Source: CAWEZN01 sp964498015 (GTDB lineage: Bacteria; Zixibacteria; MSB-5A5; GN15; PGXB01). From it: a stretch of DNA of 20,684 bases. This document shows positions 7,593 through 16,900 of the stretch, piece after piece. The notes below the pieces were generated by a model. That model made no database searches. It saw nothing but the letters and a program-made list of their open reading frames with translations, and had not been told where the DNA came from. The stretch lies in NCBI GenBank assembly GCA_964498015.1, contig CAZCFT010000043.1:1-20684 (forward strand), given 5' to 3'. The translations under genes and the position numbers were made by a program. Each line of letters starts with the position of its first letter. Within the stretch, counting starts at the first letter, position 1.

Positions 7593-8189
7593 ATGCATAA
7601 ATCCGCTGAATCAGTGGAAAGGCTTATCACCGAGCTTTCGCGTCTTCCCGGAATAGGCCGCAAATCGGCGGGACGACTCGCCTTTCATCTGCTTAAAATT
7701 CCAAAAGAGGAAGCTTTGGAATTGGCTCAGGCAATTCAGGCCGTTAAAGAGAAGGTCGGATTTTGCTCCATCTGCAACAATATCTCCGAGAGCGACCCAT
7801 GCCATATTTGCGCCGATCCGGAACGCAAGAATGACATTATTTGTGTCGTTGAAGAAGCGGTCGATCTTGCCGCGCTGGATAAGGCCGAAGGGTTTAACGG
7901 ACGGTTTCATGTGCTTGGCGGCAGAATTTCGCCCCTCGAGGGAATCGGCCCCGATGATTTGAAAATCAAAGAACTATTAACAAGAATTAGTGATAATATC
8001 AAGGAAATAATTATCGCCACCAATCCGAATGTCGAAGGGGAAGCGACAGCGATTTATCTGGCCCGATTATTGAAGCCGCTGGGCGTGAAAGTTACCAGAA
8101 TAGCGCGCGGTCTGCCGGTCGGGAGCGATCTGGAATATGCCGACGGGATAACTCTTTCTCGAGCATTAGAGGGAAGACAGGAAATATAA
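7593..8189 (+). CDS. recR: Recombination mediator RecR
   Basis: Part of RecFOR, which loads RecA on SSB-coated single-stranded gaps. The 198-residue length is standard. Order of parts: a helix-hairpin-helix around LPGIGRKSAGRLAFHLL (about 18-34), then a C4 zinc finger CSIC...CHIC, then a Toprim domain. The Toprim domain begins at ICVVEEAVDL, has the acidic Glu, and carries a second block ATNPNVEGEATA. The start ATG has no strong ribosome site of its own and sits 6 nt after the ybaB stop, which suggests translational coupling. Nothing is missing from the family motifs. Confidence 0.96.
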   Translation: MHKSAESVERLITELSRLPGIGRKSAGRLAFHLLKIPKEEALELAQAIQAVKEKVGFCSICNNISESDPCHICADPERKNDIICVVEEAVDLAALDKAEGFNGRFHVLGGRISPLEGIGPDDLKIKELLTRISDNIKEIIIATNPNVEGEATAIYLARLLKPLGVKVTRIARGLPVGSDLEYADGITLSRALEGRQEI

Positions 8190-8209
8190 GCTTGTGAGGT
8201 CGGCTTGAG

Positions 8210-10297
8210 ATGGTTCAGGAAAATAATTTCAACACAGAACCTTTTGGCCGCACGCTCAATATCGTCCTTTTTTCTATCCTGACAATTTCTCTTATCATAA
8301 TAGCCTTTGGTGGCGAATTCATCGCCATAAGCTGGGGGATTGAGCAGGCCGCCTTCCTGCCCGGATATTTGTATTGCTCTTGGCTTATCCTGTCAGTTGC
8401 AATTATTTTCTGGCTCTTAATCAGATCTCCAGAAAAATCTATTGTCACCCACTATTGTGATTATCTCTGGAATGACAAGAAAACTCTGACGCGGCTTGCT
8501 TTCCTGCTGTTCATTCTGGCCATCTTTATCATCTTTAAATATCAGGCACACTTGTACGGGAATGGGTATATCAGAATATCGAATTTTGCCCAGAGAGCCA
8601 AACCTGTTTTTCGATGGTACGAGTACGGGGGCGCTATCATCCCATATATGCTCTATAAAGTTATCGCCCTACTCGGACTCGCGAAGGAATCCGCCGCCGA
8701 ATTGGGGTATCAGATAGTCTCTTTCTTCTCCGGAGTTTCTTTTTTATACATTGTCCTTAAAATTGCAGAACTTATTACGGCGGATAGAACGAAGAGACTA
8801 TTGATTCTTCTTCTTGCCTTATTTTCCGGATTCAGTTTTTTCTTCTTTGGGATGGTTGAAGTATATCCTATTCTCATCCCGCTCGGCGCCCTCTTTGTGT
8901 ATCTCGTAGTCAAGTCGCTGAAGGAGAGGAAATCCAGATATTTGTACTATCTGTGGGGGATTATTATTGTGGGCTTGGTCATAAATCTGCAGTTTCTGAC
9001 TGCCATTCCCGCCGCCATCTATGTTACCATATTGCACCTGCAGAAAAAATGGGAGGGATTCAGCCTGATTGGGTGGATATCGGCCGTGTCAGGCCTTGCG
9101 GGTGGAGTTGTCATACTCTATATGCTTGCCGGAAATGATATTGCTATCGAAAACGGTATCCTGCTTTTTCAAGGCAAACCCCCGGAAGCAGATTACGGCC
9201 TTTTTGGCGCGCATCATCTGCTTGATGTTCTCAATCTCTTCTTCCAGATGGAGCCGCTATTTCTTGTATTTATATTTTTTGCCATCATTTCCATCAAGGG
9301 AATAATGAAGGATAATATGTCATTATCTTTGCGAATCCTGGCGGGCACGCAATTTGTCGCTCTCTTTATAATTGATCCCAAGAATGGAGTGGCCAGAGAT
9401 TTTGTATCTTATGGATTTCTGATGACAGGATTTATATTTCTCGGCGTGTATGCTATATCAATAGACAGCGGTCGGCTCAAATTATCCGATAAAATCAGGC
9501 GAATCCTTGCTCCCGCCGCATTATTATTATTTCTGCCGGCCATGATACTGCACCTTTCCCCCGAGATGACAGTTAGCAGTCTCGACAAATTCCTGACCTA
9601 CAATGAAACCAAATATGGATCGGCTTATTTTGCCATGCGGGATTATTACTATTTGAGCAGGAATTTCACCGAGGCCGACCGTCGCGAGCAGTCGGTTGTC
9701 AGCAAGGCTAAGGGGGCTTTGGAATCGCGATTGGTGGAAGACCTTTATGCTCACGACAGGGTGGACGAGTCTTTTGCCTACGCCAATCGTCTGGTGGAGA
9801 GTGATCCGTACAACGCTACATATCGAATGCAAAAAGGGAATCTGTTGAAGCATTTTAAGAAATACAATGATGCTTCAGAGCAATATGATACGGCCATAAT
9901 GCTCGATCCATACCGTACTGACCTATATCATTATCGGGCTGATTTGTACCGTGAGATGGGGCTAAAGCAGAGGCAATTTGACGAGTTGAAAATGGCGGAG
10001 GGAATTGATCCCGAAAATACTCTTATTCTTGCCGATCTGGCCTCATACTACTATACGGCCGGCATGTTTTCCCTGACGGATAGCCTTGCCGATTTGATAA
10101 TCTCTCTCGATTCTGCATCAGCATACGCTTATATGTATAAAGGATTGGTCGCGGAAAGAAACAGCCAACTCGACAAAGCCCTGCAGTTCTATTATAAATT
10201 CGACAAACTGGGTCAACGGCTCCCAGAGATTACTTATATCCGCAAGAGGATTAACGAACTCGAACTCCAACCGCGGAGCAACTCCCCCGGGAAATGA
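8210..10297 (+). CDS. Polytopic membrane protein with C-terminal TPR repeats
   Basis: A 695-residue protein with two halves. The N-terminal about 450 residues contain roughly 12-14 hydrophobic segments (for example 16-38, 56-71, 95-110, 167-188, 196-214, 219-236, 246-276, 287-306, 349-364, 400-417, 432-448). The remaining about 245 residues are soluble and carry three to four TPR-like 34-residue units (about 538-570, 572-603, 606-636, 639-669) with the usual A/G-Y-P spacing. The layout, with a charged loop after the third segment and a GMVEVYP motif near 214-220, recalls GT-C-fold glycosyltransferases and related PMT-like proteins. I cannot show a catalytic acidic motif, so enzyme activity is only a guess. 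The ribosome site is GTGAGGT (8194-8200). It starts 20 nt after recR and probably shares its transcript. Confidence 0.8.
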   Translation: MVQENNFNTEPFGRTLNIVLFSILTISLIIIAFGGEFIAISWGIEQAAFLPGYLYCSWLILSVAIIFWLLIRSPEKSIVTHYCDYLWNDKKTLTRLAFLLFILAIFIIFKYQAHLYGNGYIRISNFAQRAKPVFRWYEYGGAIIPYMLYKVIALLGLAKESAAELGYQIVSFFSGVSFLYIVLKIAELITADRTKRLLILLLALFSGFSFFFFGMVEVYPILIPLGALFVYLVVKSLKERKSRYLYYLWGIIIVGLVINLQFLTAIPAAIYVTILHLQKKWEGFSLIGWISAVSGLAGGVVILYMLAGNDIAIENGILLFQGKPPEADYGLFGAHHLLDVLNLFFQMEPLFLVFIFFAIISIKGIMKDNMSLSLRILAGTQFVALFIIDPKNGVARDFVSYGFLMTGFIFLGVYAISIDSGRLKLSDKIRRILAPAALLLFLPAMILHLSPEMTVSSLDKFLTYNETKYGSAYFAMRDYYYLSRNFTEADRREQSVVSKAKGALESRLVEDLYAHDRVDESFAYANRLVESDPYNATYRMQKGNLLKHFKKYNDASEQYDTAIMLDPYRTDLYHYRADLYREMGLKQRQFDELKMAEGIDPENTLILADLASYYYTAGMFSLTDSLADLIISLDSASAYAYMYKGLVAERNSQLDKALQFYYKFDKLGQRLPEITYIRKRINELELQPRSNSPGK

Positions 10298-10377
10298 TTG
10301 TCCGGATTTCTGTTCATGGAACCTCATCAAAATAAGGCCCCATCAACAAGCTTTTGTGCCGTGCGACGTCTAAAACG

Positions 10378-10458
10378 TTTCTTTACAGCCATTAACCTAA
10401 ATGCGCCATAGTCCCGACAAGGTGTCAAGACCGCTACTGTAAAGAAATATATAGTAGC
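10378..10458. repeat. Overlapping inverted repeats in the convergent intergenic gap
   Basis: The 175-nt gap between the TPR gene (plus) and the M16 gene (minus) contains TTTCTTTACAG (10378-10388) and its exact complement CTGTAAAGAAA (10437-10447). A second stem, GCTACTGTA (10433-10441) with TATAGTAGC (10450-10458, one G.U pair), shares bases 10437-10441. The two folds exclude each other. No T-tract follows either stem, so neither is a classical terminator. A 3'-end processing or transcript-blocking role for the convergent units is inferred. Confidence 0.5.
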
Positions 10459-10472
10459 GACGAATATTATCT

Positions 10473-11876
10473 CTACTTAATCTCCATATCGACTTCAGTC
10501 ACCGGGCCGAATGAATCCATAGGTTTATCAAATAGATCTTTATTGCCGGTAATCACTATGACCATATTCTTGGGGTCGAGATATTTGGCGGCAACCCGGC
10601 GGCAGTCGTCAAGCGTCACCGCCTGATAAGCCTCAAGGTCCTTTTTCATCTGGTCTGGAGGGAATCCTGTCAATTCCAGAAAGGCTTTGGCATTGACAAT
10701 CTGGTCGGTGGTGGCATAGTTAAAGACAAAATTGTTGATGATTGACTCTTTGGCCAGATCCATCTCATCCTGAGTAATACCGCTTTCTTTGACCTGAGTA
10801 ATAATATTTATCATCATTTTGGTCGCCTGTGCCATGGCGTCAGCCCGCGTCTGACAATAGGCAAACATATTTCCCATCAGCGGCCGGTTGAAAACATAAC
10901 TGCCGACCGAATAGGCCAACCCCGCTGAAGTTCTCACCTGACCCATCAGCCGTGAAGAAAATCCGCCGCCGCCGAGCGCAAAATTGAGTACTTCCATGGC
11001 GTGACGGTCAGGATTTTTGTCATCCATGCAAAGATGCCCCATTCGGATATTGGCTTGGTTGATATCCTTTTGGGCGTAGTACACCCCGGGTTTGTAATGC
11101 GGCATTGCCTTCGTGGGAATTCCAACTGTAATATTTCCGCGCGCCCAACCGCCGAAATATTTTTTGACCAGATTCTTCACTTCATCAAAACTTAAGTCCC
11201 CTGATATAGCCAGAATGCAGTTATCGGGGCCGTAGAATTTCTTGTACTGAGACATAATAGCATCTCTGTCAATTTTGCTGATTGAGGCCAGTGTCGCAAA
11301 ATATCCGTAGGGATGTCCCGAATAGACCTGCTGATAGTAAATTCGACGAGTCACCATATTTGGCTCGTCGTTCTGACGTCGTATCTCATCGCTCTTGTTT
11401 GACAGCTCAAGGGATATTTTGGCGGTATCAAAAGACGGCTTCTGAAGAATATCTGAAAGTATTTCCAGTCCCAAATCGACATCTTTTTTCAGAGAGCGGA
11501 GGTCGAGCATGAGATTGTCCGATGCAGCGGCGCTGTTTATTGAGGAGCCGACAAAATCCAAATCTTGATCGACTTGATCGGGTGTGCGTTTGCCAGCCCC
11601 TCCGGTACGAAGCAGTTTGGCGGTTATGTCAGTCAGGCCGATTTTATCAGCCGGGTCAAACACCGTGCCGCCTTTGAATAAGGCCGCGCAGGTCATAATT
11701 GGGAGTTGATGATCTTCCAGGAAATAAACGATCATTCCATTGTCGGCTACATATCGCACCGGTTCAGGAGGTTCGAATTTAAGCGGAGGGAATTTCATAT
11801 CGCGGGGGTTGACCGCAAAGGACGACGAACCGGCCGCGAAAATCAGAACCATTAAGAAAAATATGCTCCCTTTCAT
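10473..11876 (-). CDS. M16 family protein, catalytically dead partner subunit (exported)
   Basis: Insulinase/processing-peptidase (M16B) fold, 467 residues. A signal peptide is plain: MKGS, then a hydrophobic core, then cleavage near SFA-VN (residue 21). In the place of HxxEH stands D83-I-T-A86-K87 (aligned on the flanking IG...LLRTGG), so the zinc ligands and base are gone. The C-terminal half keeps the substrate-binding pair, R315 and Y322 in QVRTSAGLAYSV, preceded by GGGGFSSRL. This combination is known from heterodimeric M16B proteases, where one subunit brings the metal and the other R/Y. The active partner lies directly upstream, overlapping by ATGA (11873-11876). The start has its own GGGAG (11884-11888) 7 nt upstream. 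It is the last gene of the arsC-M16-M16 set. Confidence 0.9.
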   Translation of the reverse strand: MKGSIFFLMVLIFAAGSSSFAVNPRDMKFPPLKFEPPEPVRYVADNGMIVYFLEDHQLPIMTCAALFKGGTVFDPADKIGLTDITAKLLRTGGAGKRTPDQVDQDLDFVGSSINSAAASDNLMLDLRSLKKDVDLGLEILSDILQKPSFDTAKISLELSNKSDEIRRQNDEPNMVTRRIYYQQVYSGHPYGYFATLASISKIDRDAIMSQYKKFYGPDNCILAISGDLSFDEVKNLVKKYFGGWARGNITVGIPTKAMPHYKPGVYYAQKDINQANIRMGHLCMDDKNPDRHAMEVLNFALGGGGFSSRLMGQVRTSAGLAYSVGSYVFNRPLMGNMFAYCQTRADAMAQATKMMINIITQVKESGITQDEMDLAKESIINNFVFNYATTDQIVNAKAFLELTGFPPDQMKKDLEAYQAVTLDDCRRVAAKYLDPKNMVIVITGNKDLFDKPMDSFGPVTEVDMEIK

Positions 11877-13405
11877 TGGGTGGCTCCCTTCTCCTTTGGT
11901 ATCAACGTGGCAACGGTGCGATTTTCTTTCGTGAAGTATTTCTTCGCCGTACTCATTATATCTCCCGGCGAAACCGCCTTGAGATTGTCTCGGAGTTTAA
12001 CAAGGTAATGCCAATCGTGAGCCTGACTCTGAGCTTCGGCCAGATTCCGAGCCAAACCCATATTGGAATGAAATCCCCAGATAAAATTGGCATCAATGTT
12101 ATTTTTTATTTTGGTCAGTTCCGTCTCTTCCACTGGAGCTGATACAAGCTTCGCTAATTCAGCATACACGGCGTTTTCAACATCGGCAGTAGTTACTCCC
12201 TCTTTGGGGTATGCATAAATGATAAATAACCCCTGATGCAGGTCTCCCATTTCGTTCCCCGGATAGAAATCGGCTGCGATGTCGAGGCATAGCTGTTGAT
12301 CAAGCACGAGCGATTTGTAGAGCCGCGATGTGCGGCCATCGGCAAGAAGCCGCTTGATTACTTGAAATGACGGTTCCTCGGAATCGTTGAAAGCCGTTTT
12401 GTGAAAGGCTATGAAGACGGCGGGATTGGCCTCATAGACCACCTCAACTCGTCGTTCGCCCGGCTGTTCCGGTTCGACCGTATATATCGGATCAGGATTA
12501 GTTCCGCGCGGCATCTCGCCGAAATATTTTTCCGCCATCCTTTTGACCTCATCAGCTTTTACATCGCCGACCACGGCAATCGCGATTCTCTGAGGGATAT
12601 AATATGACTTGAAAAACTGATCGAGGTCGCTTCTCTTTAAATTATTTTCTTCCGACTGCCATTCCCAGTATAATTGATAGGGGTGGGCAATATAAGCTGT
12701 ACCGATGAGCTGTTCAGTCATCTTGCTGTCGCTGTTATTTTCAACCGAAAGCCTTCTCTCTTCGCTGACAACATCCCGCTCAGGGAAAAATTCTCTAAAG
12801 GCAGGATGCTTAAGCCGATCCGATTCCATATTAAACCAGAGGTCCAGACGATTGGCGGGAAGTGATACAAAGTAGGTGGTCAAGTCATAACCCGTTTGAG
12901 CATTGAATTCGGCCGATCCATTGCGGGTGTAAATCTGATCAAATTCATTTTGGATGACATATTTGGAGCTCTGCTGAGTCAGAGAATCAAGAATTGTCTT
13001 CAGGCTGTCCAAATGCTTCAAGTGGCCGTCAAGCTTTTCTGGATTATTGAGCTTGATATATGGCGTTTCCTGACGGGCCCGGTCGATTACTTCATAGACT
13101 GAATCTTCTTTGGCCATGATAATCGACTCGGCCTTATAATCTGATGTCCCGATACTCTGCGAGCCCTTGAACATCATATGCTCCAGAAGATGCGCCGATC
13201 CTATGTCTCCGGTCCTTTCGTACCCCGAGCCGACCTGAACCGCAATGAATCCCGCAAAAACCGGCGCAGTTTGACGTTCCACAACCAGAACGGTTACGCC
13301 ATTGTCGAGGGTGAACTGGGTGACCGGGAATTGCATCGCATCCTGAGCCGCCGCCATTCCCCACAGGCTTATTGCGACGGCAATAAGCAAGAACAGCTTT
13401 CTCAT
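11873..13405 (-). CDS. M16 family zinc metalloprotease, active subunit (exported)
   Basis: A 510-residue M16B peptidase. A signal peptide (MRKLFLLIAVAISLWGMAAA, cleavage before QD at about residue 20) predicts periplasmic location. The inverted zinc motif is intact: H72-L-L-E75-H76, with the third ligand in DVVSEERR (Glu216 by alignment). The span from H76 to that Glu is about 140 residues instead of about 76, because of an insertion rich in charged helix (about 90-155). I recall the same insertion from M16 proteins of Acidobacteria-like lineages. The C-terminal half lacks the R/Y pair (SRLYKSLVLDQQLCLDI has Val and Leu there), so it should need the downstream partner. AAGGAG lies 4 nt before the ATG, inside the end of arsC, and the ATGA overlap (13402-13405) shows coupling. 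The substrate is unknown. Confidence 0.92.
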   Translation of the reverse strand: MRKLFLLIAVAISLWGMAAAQDAMQFPVTQFTLDNGVTVLVVERQTAPVFAGFIAVQVGSGYERTGDIGSAHLLEHMMFKGSQSIGTSDYKAESIIMAKEDSVYEVIDRARQETPYIKLNNPEKLDGHLKHLDSLKTILDSLTQQSSKYVIQNEFDQIYTRNGSAEFNAQTGYDLTTYFVSLPANRLDLWFNMESDRLKHPAFREFFPERDVVSEERRLSVENNSDSKMTEQLIGTAYIAHPYQLYWEWQSEENNLKRSDLDQFFKSYYIPQRIAIAVVGDVKADEVKRMAEKYFGEMPRGTNPDPIYTVEPEQPGERRVEVVYEANPAVFIAFHKTAFNDSEEPSFQVIKRLLADGRTSRLYKSLVLDQQLCLDIAADFYPGNEMGDLHQGLFIIYAYPKEGVTTADVENAVYAELAKLVSAPVEETELTKIKNNIDANFIWGFHSNMGLARNLAEAQSQAHDWHYLVKLRDNLKAVSPGDIMSTAKKYFTKENRTVATLIPKEKGATQ

Positions 13406-13827
13406 ATTTCTCCTTTATCTATTTGGATAAGCAAATTTTCAACACGCCTTTTTATTTCGTCCCGGATCCGGGCGAATCCCTTACGACGGCTTTCTTCTGA
13501 GGTGTATAGAATATCAGGGTTTTCGATATCCCAGTGAATATGTTTGACTCCAGCAGGCGGCGCCGGGCATGAATCTTTGGCTGAACCGCAAAGAGTGACA
13601 AAATAATCGCATTTTGCCATCATCTTCTTATCCAGCATCGTTGATTTCTGATCGGAGATATCGATCCCCGCTTCCTTCATAGTTTGTATGGTCATCGGGT
13701 GTATGCCGATGGGACATGTTCCGGCGGAGCTGATTACGAACCTTCCATTGGAAAGGGACTTTCCAAATCCTTCCGCCATCTGGCTTCGGCAGGAATTCCC
13801 TGTGCAGACAAATAGTATATTTTTCAT
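13402..13827 (-). CDS. arsC: Arsenate reductase, thioredoxin-coupled (low-MW phosphatase fold)
   Basis: Cytosolic reductase of arsenate to arsenite using a relayed disulfide and thioredoxin, 141 residues. The P-loop is C8-TGNSC-R14, followed by SQMAEG as in the ArsC/LMW-phosphatase family. Two further cysteines, C80 and C87 in TLCGSAKDSCP, have the spacing of the S. aureus pI258 ArsC relay pair (C82/C89). This favours reductase over tyrosine phosphatase. No arsR, arsB or acr3 gene is visible nearby, which is unusual for an ars locus. Instead the stop codon overlaps the start of an exported M16 protease. The ribosome site is weak (AGGG about 14 nt upstream). Three ATGAACCTAT-type decamers and a hairpin lie in the upstream 72 nt. 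A phosphatase role toward another substrate remains possible. Confidence 0.88.
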   Translation of the reverse strand: MKNILFVCTGNSCRSQMAEGFGKSLSNGRFVISSAGTCPIGIHPMTIQTMKEAGIDISDQKSTMLDKKMMAKCDYFVTLCGSAKDSCPAPPAGVKHIHWDIENPDILYTSEESRRKGFARIRDEIKRRVENLLIQIDKGEI

Positions 13828-13899
13828 AGGTTCATTATTTCCCTATTTTTCAAATACGATTGAAATTGAAAATAGGTTCATAAGCGATAATAGGTGCAT
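13826..13899 (-). promoter_or_regulatory. Three decamer repeats and a hairpin upstream of arsC
   Basis: On the minus strand ATGCACCTAT (13899-13890) and ATGAACCTAT (13881-13872 and 13835-13826) form a set of three, the last overlapping the arsC start codon. Between the second and third lies an imperfect hairpin, plus-strand arms CCTATTTTTCAA (13842-13853) and TTGAAAATAGG (13866-13876), 11 bp with one bulged T. Placement suggests an operator or leader control element. I find no convincing -35/-10 pair. Function is inferred. Confidence 0.4.
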
Positions 13900-13916
13900 T
13901 TGGCAATGCGCTTTTG

Positions 13917-16900
13917 CTATTCTTTATACCTTTCTCCGGACATCCACCTTTTATGAGGTATGCGTTTGGTCGCGACGCCCGGGGGAGTTGTTACAATAAT
14001 TTTATCAAGAGGATGCGATTTTATTCTCCTTTTAATATAGATGATATCTTTTTTGGTAAGAGATTTTGTGTTGTCGAAAATAATTTCGTCAAGCTCTTCT
14101 TCTTTTTCCTCAAGTTTGTCAAGGAGCCCGGGTTTTTCGTCAAACCAAGATTCCATTTTCTCCAGAGCTTTCAATAGAATATTTCTATTCTCCGGAATGA
14201 GGAACTTCTCCAAATGATTCTTGCTCAATTCCCCCATCTCCTTCAATTGCGAATATGAAAGAATGAATTGCAGAACATCGGGATCCCCTTTAATAACACC
14301 CAAATTTTCTTTGCATATCAAATCGCCAGATTTATTTATTTCGGACGATTCCGTTTTCAATGGCGAAACATATCCGGATAGGTCGGAACCATTCAGGAGG
14401 CCGAAGGGGCGGCATTTTGTGTCAAAAAGTTTATCAATTTCCTTGGCTATAAGCGCATCGCCGTGTTGAATTTTATTCGCATAATCATGAATGGACACCT
14501 GCAATTTTTTGAAATCCACCGCCAAATCTTTCATAACTATATCTTTGCTAATACAAATATTATTAATGACTCTCGGATAAAAAGTGGAATAATATTCTTG
14601 TACGACTCCCGCCCTGGAGATCATGGCCGCAAAAAATCTGCTGAGATTGTTGTTTAGCAAAGAAATCAAATTTTCATATGACATGACAAGGTCATTTATT
14701 GACCTAACAATCATTATAGTATCTCTACAGGCAAACTTATCAAATGGTGAATTTTTGTCATCCTTGATTAGCGCGGCCTGTAATGATTTTGATATTCTTG
14801 GTACCACAATGACAGGCAAATCAAAAAAATCAGGCGATAGGTAACTCGATATTAGTTCTTCTTTGTACTCAAGATACCTTCCCTGCCAGCTAACTGTCCA
14901 ATTTCTAACTTCACGGCCATCCAGAAGTGGAACAGGATTTTCAAGCTCATCCTTGTTGGTAGATATCATTTTTCGACCTTCGGCTTTATCGCGAAGGGTC
15001 ATACCATAGCTGGCCTCAAAAATTTTTTCACCTTTAAGCAGTTTCTCTAAAATCACCAAGTCTTCGGCTCGGATCTCCACTCTCCATGAATTATCCGATT
15101 CTTTGGTAAGCCCCAGCCACCGTTCCTGCTCGATTTCATCGATCGGCCGACTCTTGGCCAGGTCCTTCAGGGAGGTGATATCGTTTACCAGATTAATCTT
15201 GGAGCGCTTGGAGGTCGGAGCTTTCTTTATTATAATTATTATGGGATTTGTCGAGGCTTCAAAAACCTCTGCGCTCTCCAGCGAAACTATTTTTTCGATA
15301 TGATATTGGGAAAGATATTGGCGTATTTTTTCGCTGGCGCCGGAATCAGCAATTCCCAAAGAGACAATTATTCCCATCCGGCCATTATCATCAAGATAAT
15401 CGATCCCCTTGCGAAGAAAATATGTGTAGAGATCGGGATTACCTTTGGCGACATCAAGAAAAGCATTCTTATATAGCTCTCTGTATTCTTCGGGGAGTCT
15501 TTCGTTGCGGACGTAGGGCGGATTGCCGACCACCCACTTAAAAGAGCCAGGGTCATCAATTATCTCGAGGCTTTGCGAAAATTCCTCCGCCTTTTCGCGC
15601 TGGAAAATTTCCATGGTAATCCCTGCCGGCGGGACTGATACCAAAGAGTCGGTCGTGTAAATTGGTATTCTTTTCAGTTCGAATTTTGGGTTAACCTCTT
15701 TAGCCGAAAGATATGTTTCAAGAATAACAAAAAGCATATTCATTTCGGCGATATGAGTGGCGAAAGGATTTATATCGAGGCCGACAATATCCTGTAAAGC
15801 CTCCAGTTGGAGGTCTGGGCTTACTCCCTTTTCTTCAAGTTGCCTTAGACGCATTCTGGCCGCTGGAACCAGAAATCCCCCGGAACCGCAGGCAAAATCG
15901 AGTAATCGTCCGTCATCCGGATAGCCGACAGATTTCAAAATATATTCGGCCACTTCCGGCGGCGTATAGAATTCGCCGAGCCGTTTCCTTTTTTCCGCGG
16001 GTAGATACTCCTGATACAGATCGGCAAGGGAGTTGGAATCAATTTTTGAGAAATCAAATGAATTAAGAATATAAAAAATTTCTTCAAGAAGGCTGTTTAG
16101 ATCGCCGTCGCTGTCGATATACCAATCAAAAATGTTGGCTTCAAAGAAATGGGCGTACAATTCGCCGGTATCTCTAAATGCGACTCTTAACAGCTCTTGA
16201 TATTTGTCTTTTATGAAGGTGGTGAAATTGCGCCAGGCATGTACGCCGCTGTTGGAAATCTTCTTATTGACAAGTTTTTTGTCCTCAGCGATCCGTATAA
16301 AAAGAATTCGGTTCAAGGCCGCATAGGCGACATCGGTGAAATAGATTTCTTTTATCTCTTGTTCTCTTTTCTTGGGGTCGGTTGATGGCGATTTGGAAAA
16401 AGGCTGGAAGTGTGAAAATATCTTGAAGGAATTGTCAAAAATCTCTCTGGCGACGCGGTATTTTTTTTCAAGCCGCTGTCTGGTCTGAATATATTGCCTT
16501 TCCTTTCGCTCATAATAATAAGGCTTGACGCCATTCTTCTGGATAGAGCCGAAAGCTTTGTCCAGCTGGTCTAATTGCTTCTTGAACTCAGCGTGCTCGT
16601 CTTTGTATTTCTCAAAAGCCAGCGCAACATATTTTATCAAACGCCCCGAACAATAGCGAAGCTTTGCAATGAGTTTATCGAGGTTTTCCTCATTTTTGGC
16701 ATCAACTTTTAGAAAGCCTCCTTTAAGTTTCCCCTCCCGAAAAACGACGAGATTCTCTCTATCGCGCAATCGGTCACAGTGGATAATCTGAAAAAAAGGA
16801 TTCTCTGAGATTGCAGGTTCAAGAATATCAAATTCCGCCAAATATATCCCGAACGGATCAAAAATCTTAATTCTCTTTTTGGAAGCAAGTACAACGAATT

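Noticed and set aside
13843..13881. Twelve-codon leader ORF before arsC (MNLFSISIVFEK)
   Set aside because: No ribosome site and no regulatory codon run; it arises from the repeat and hairpin.
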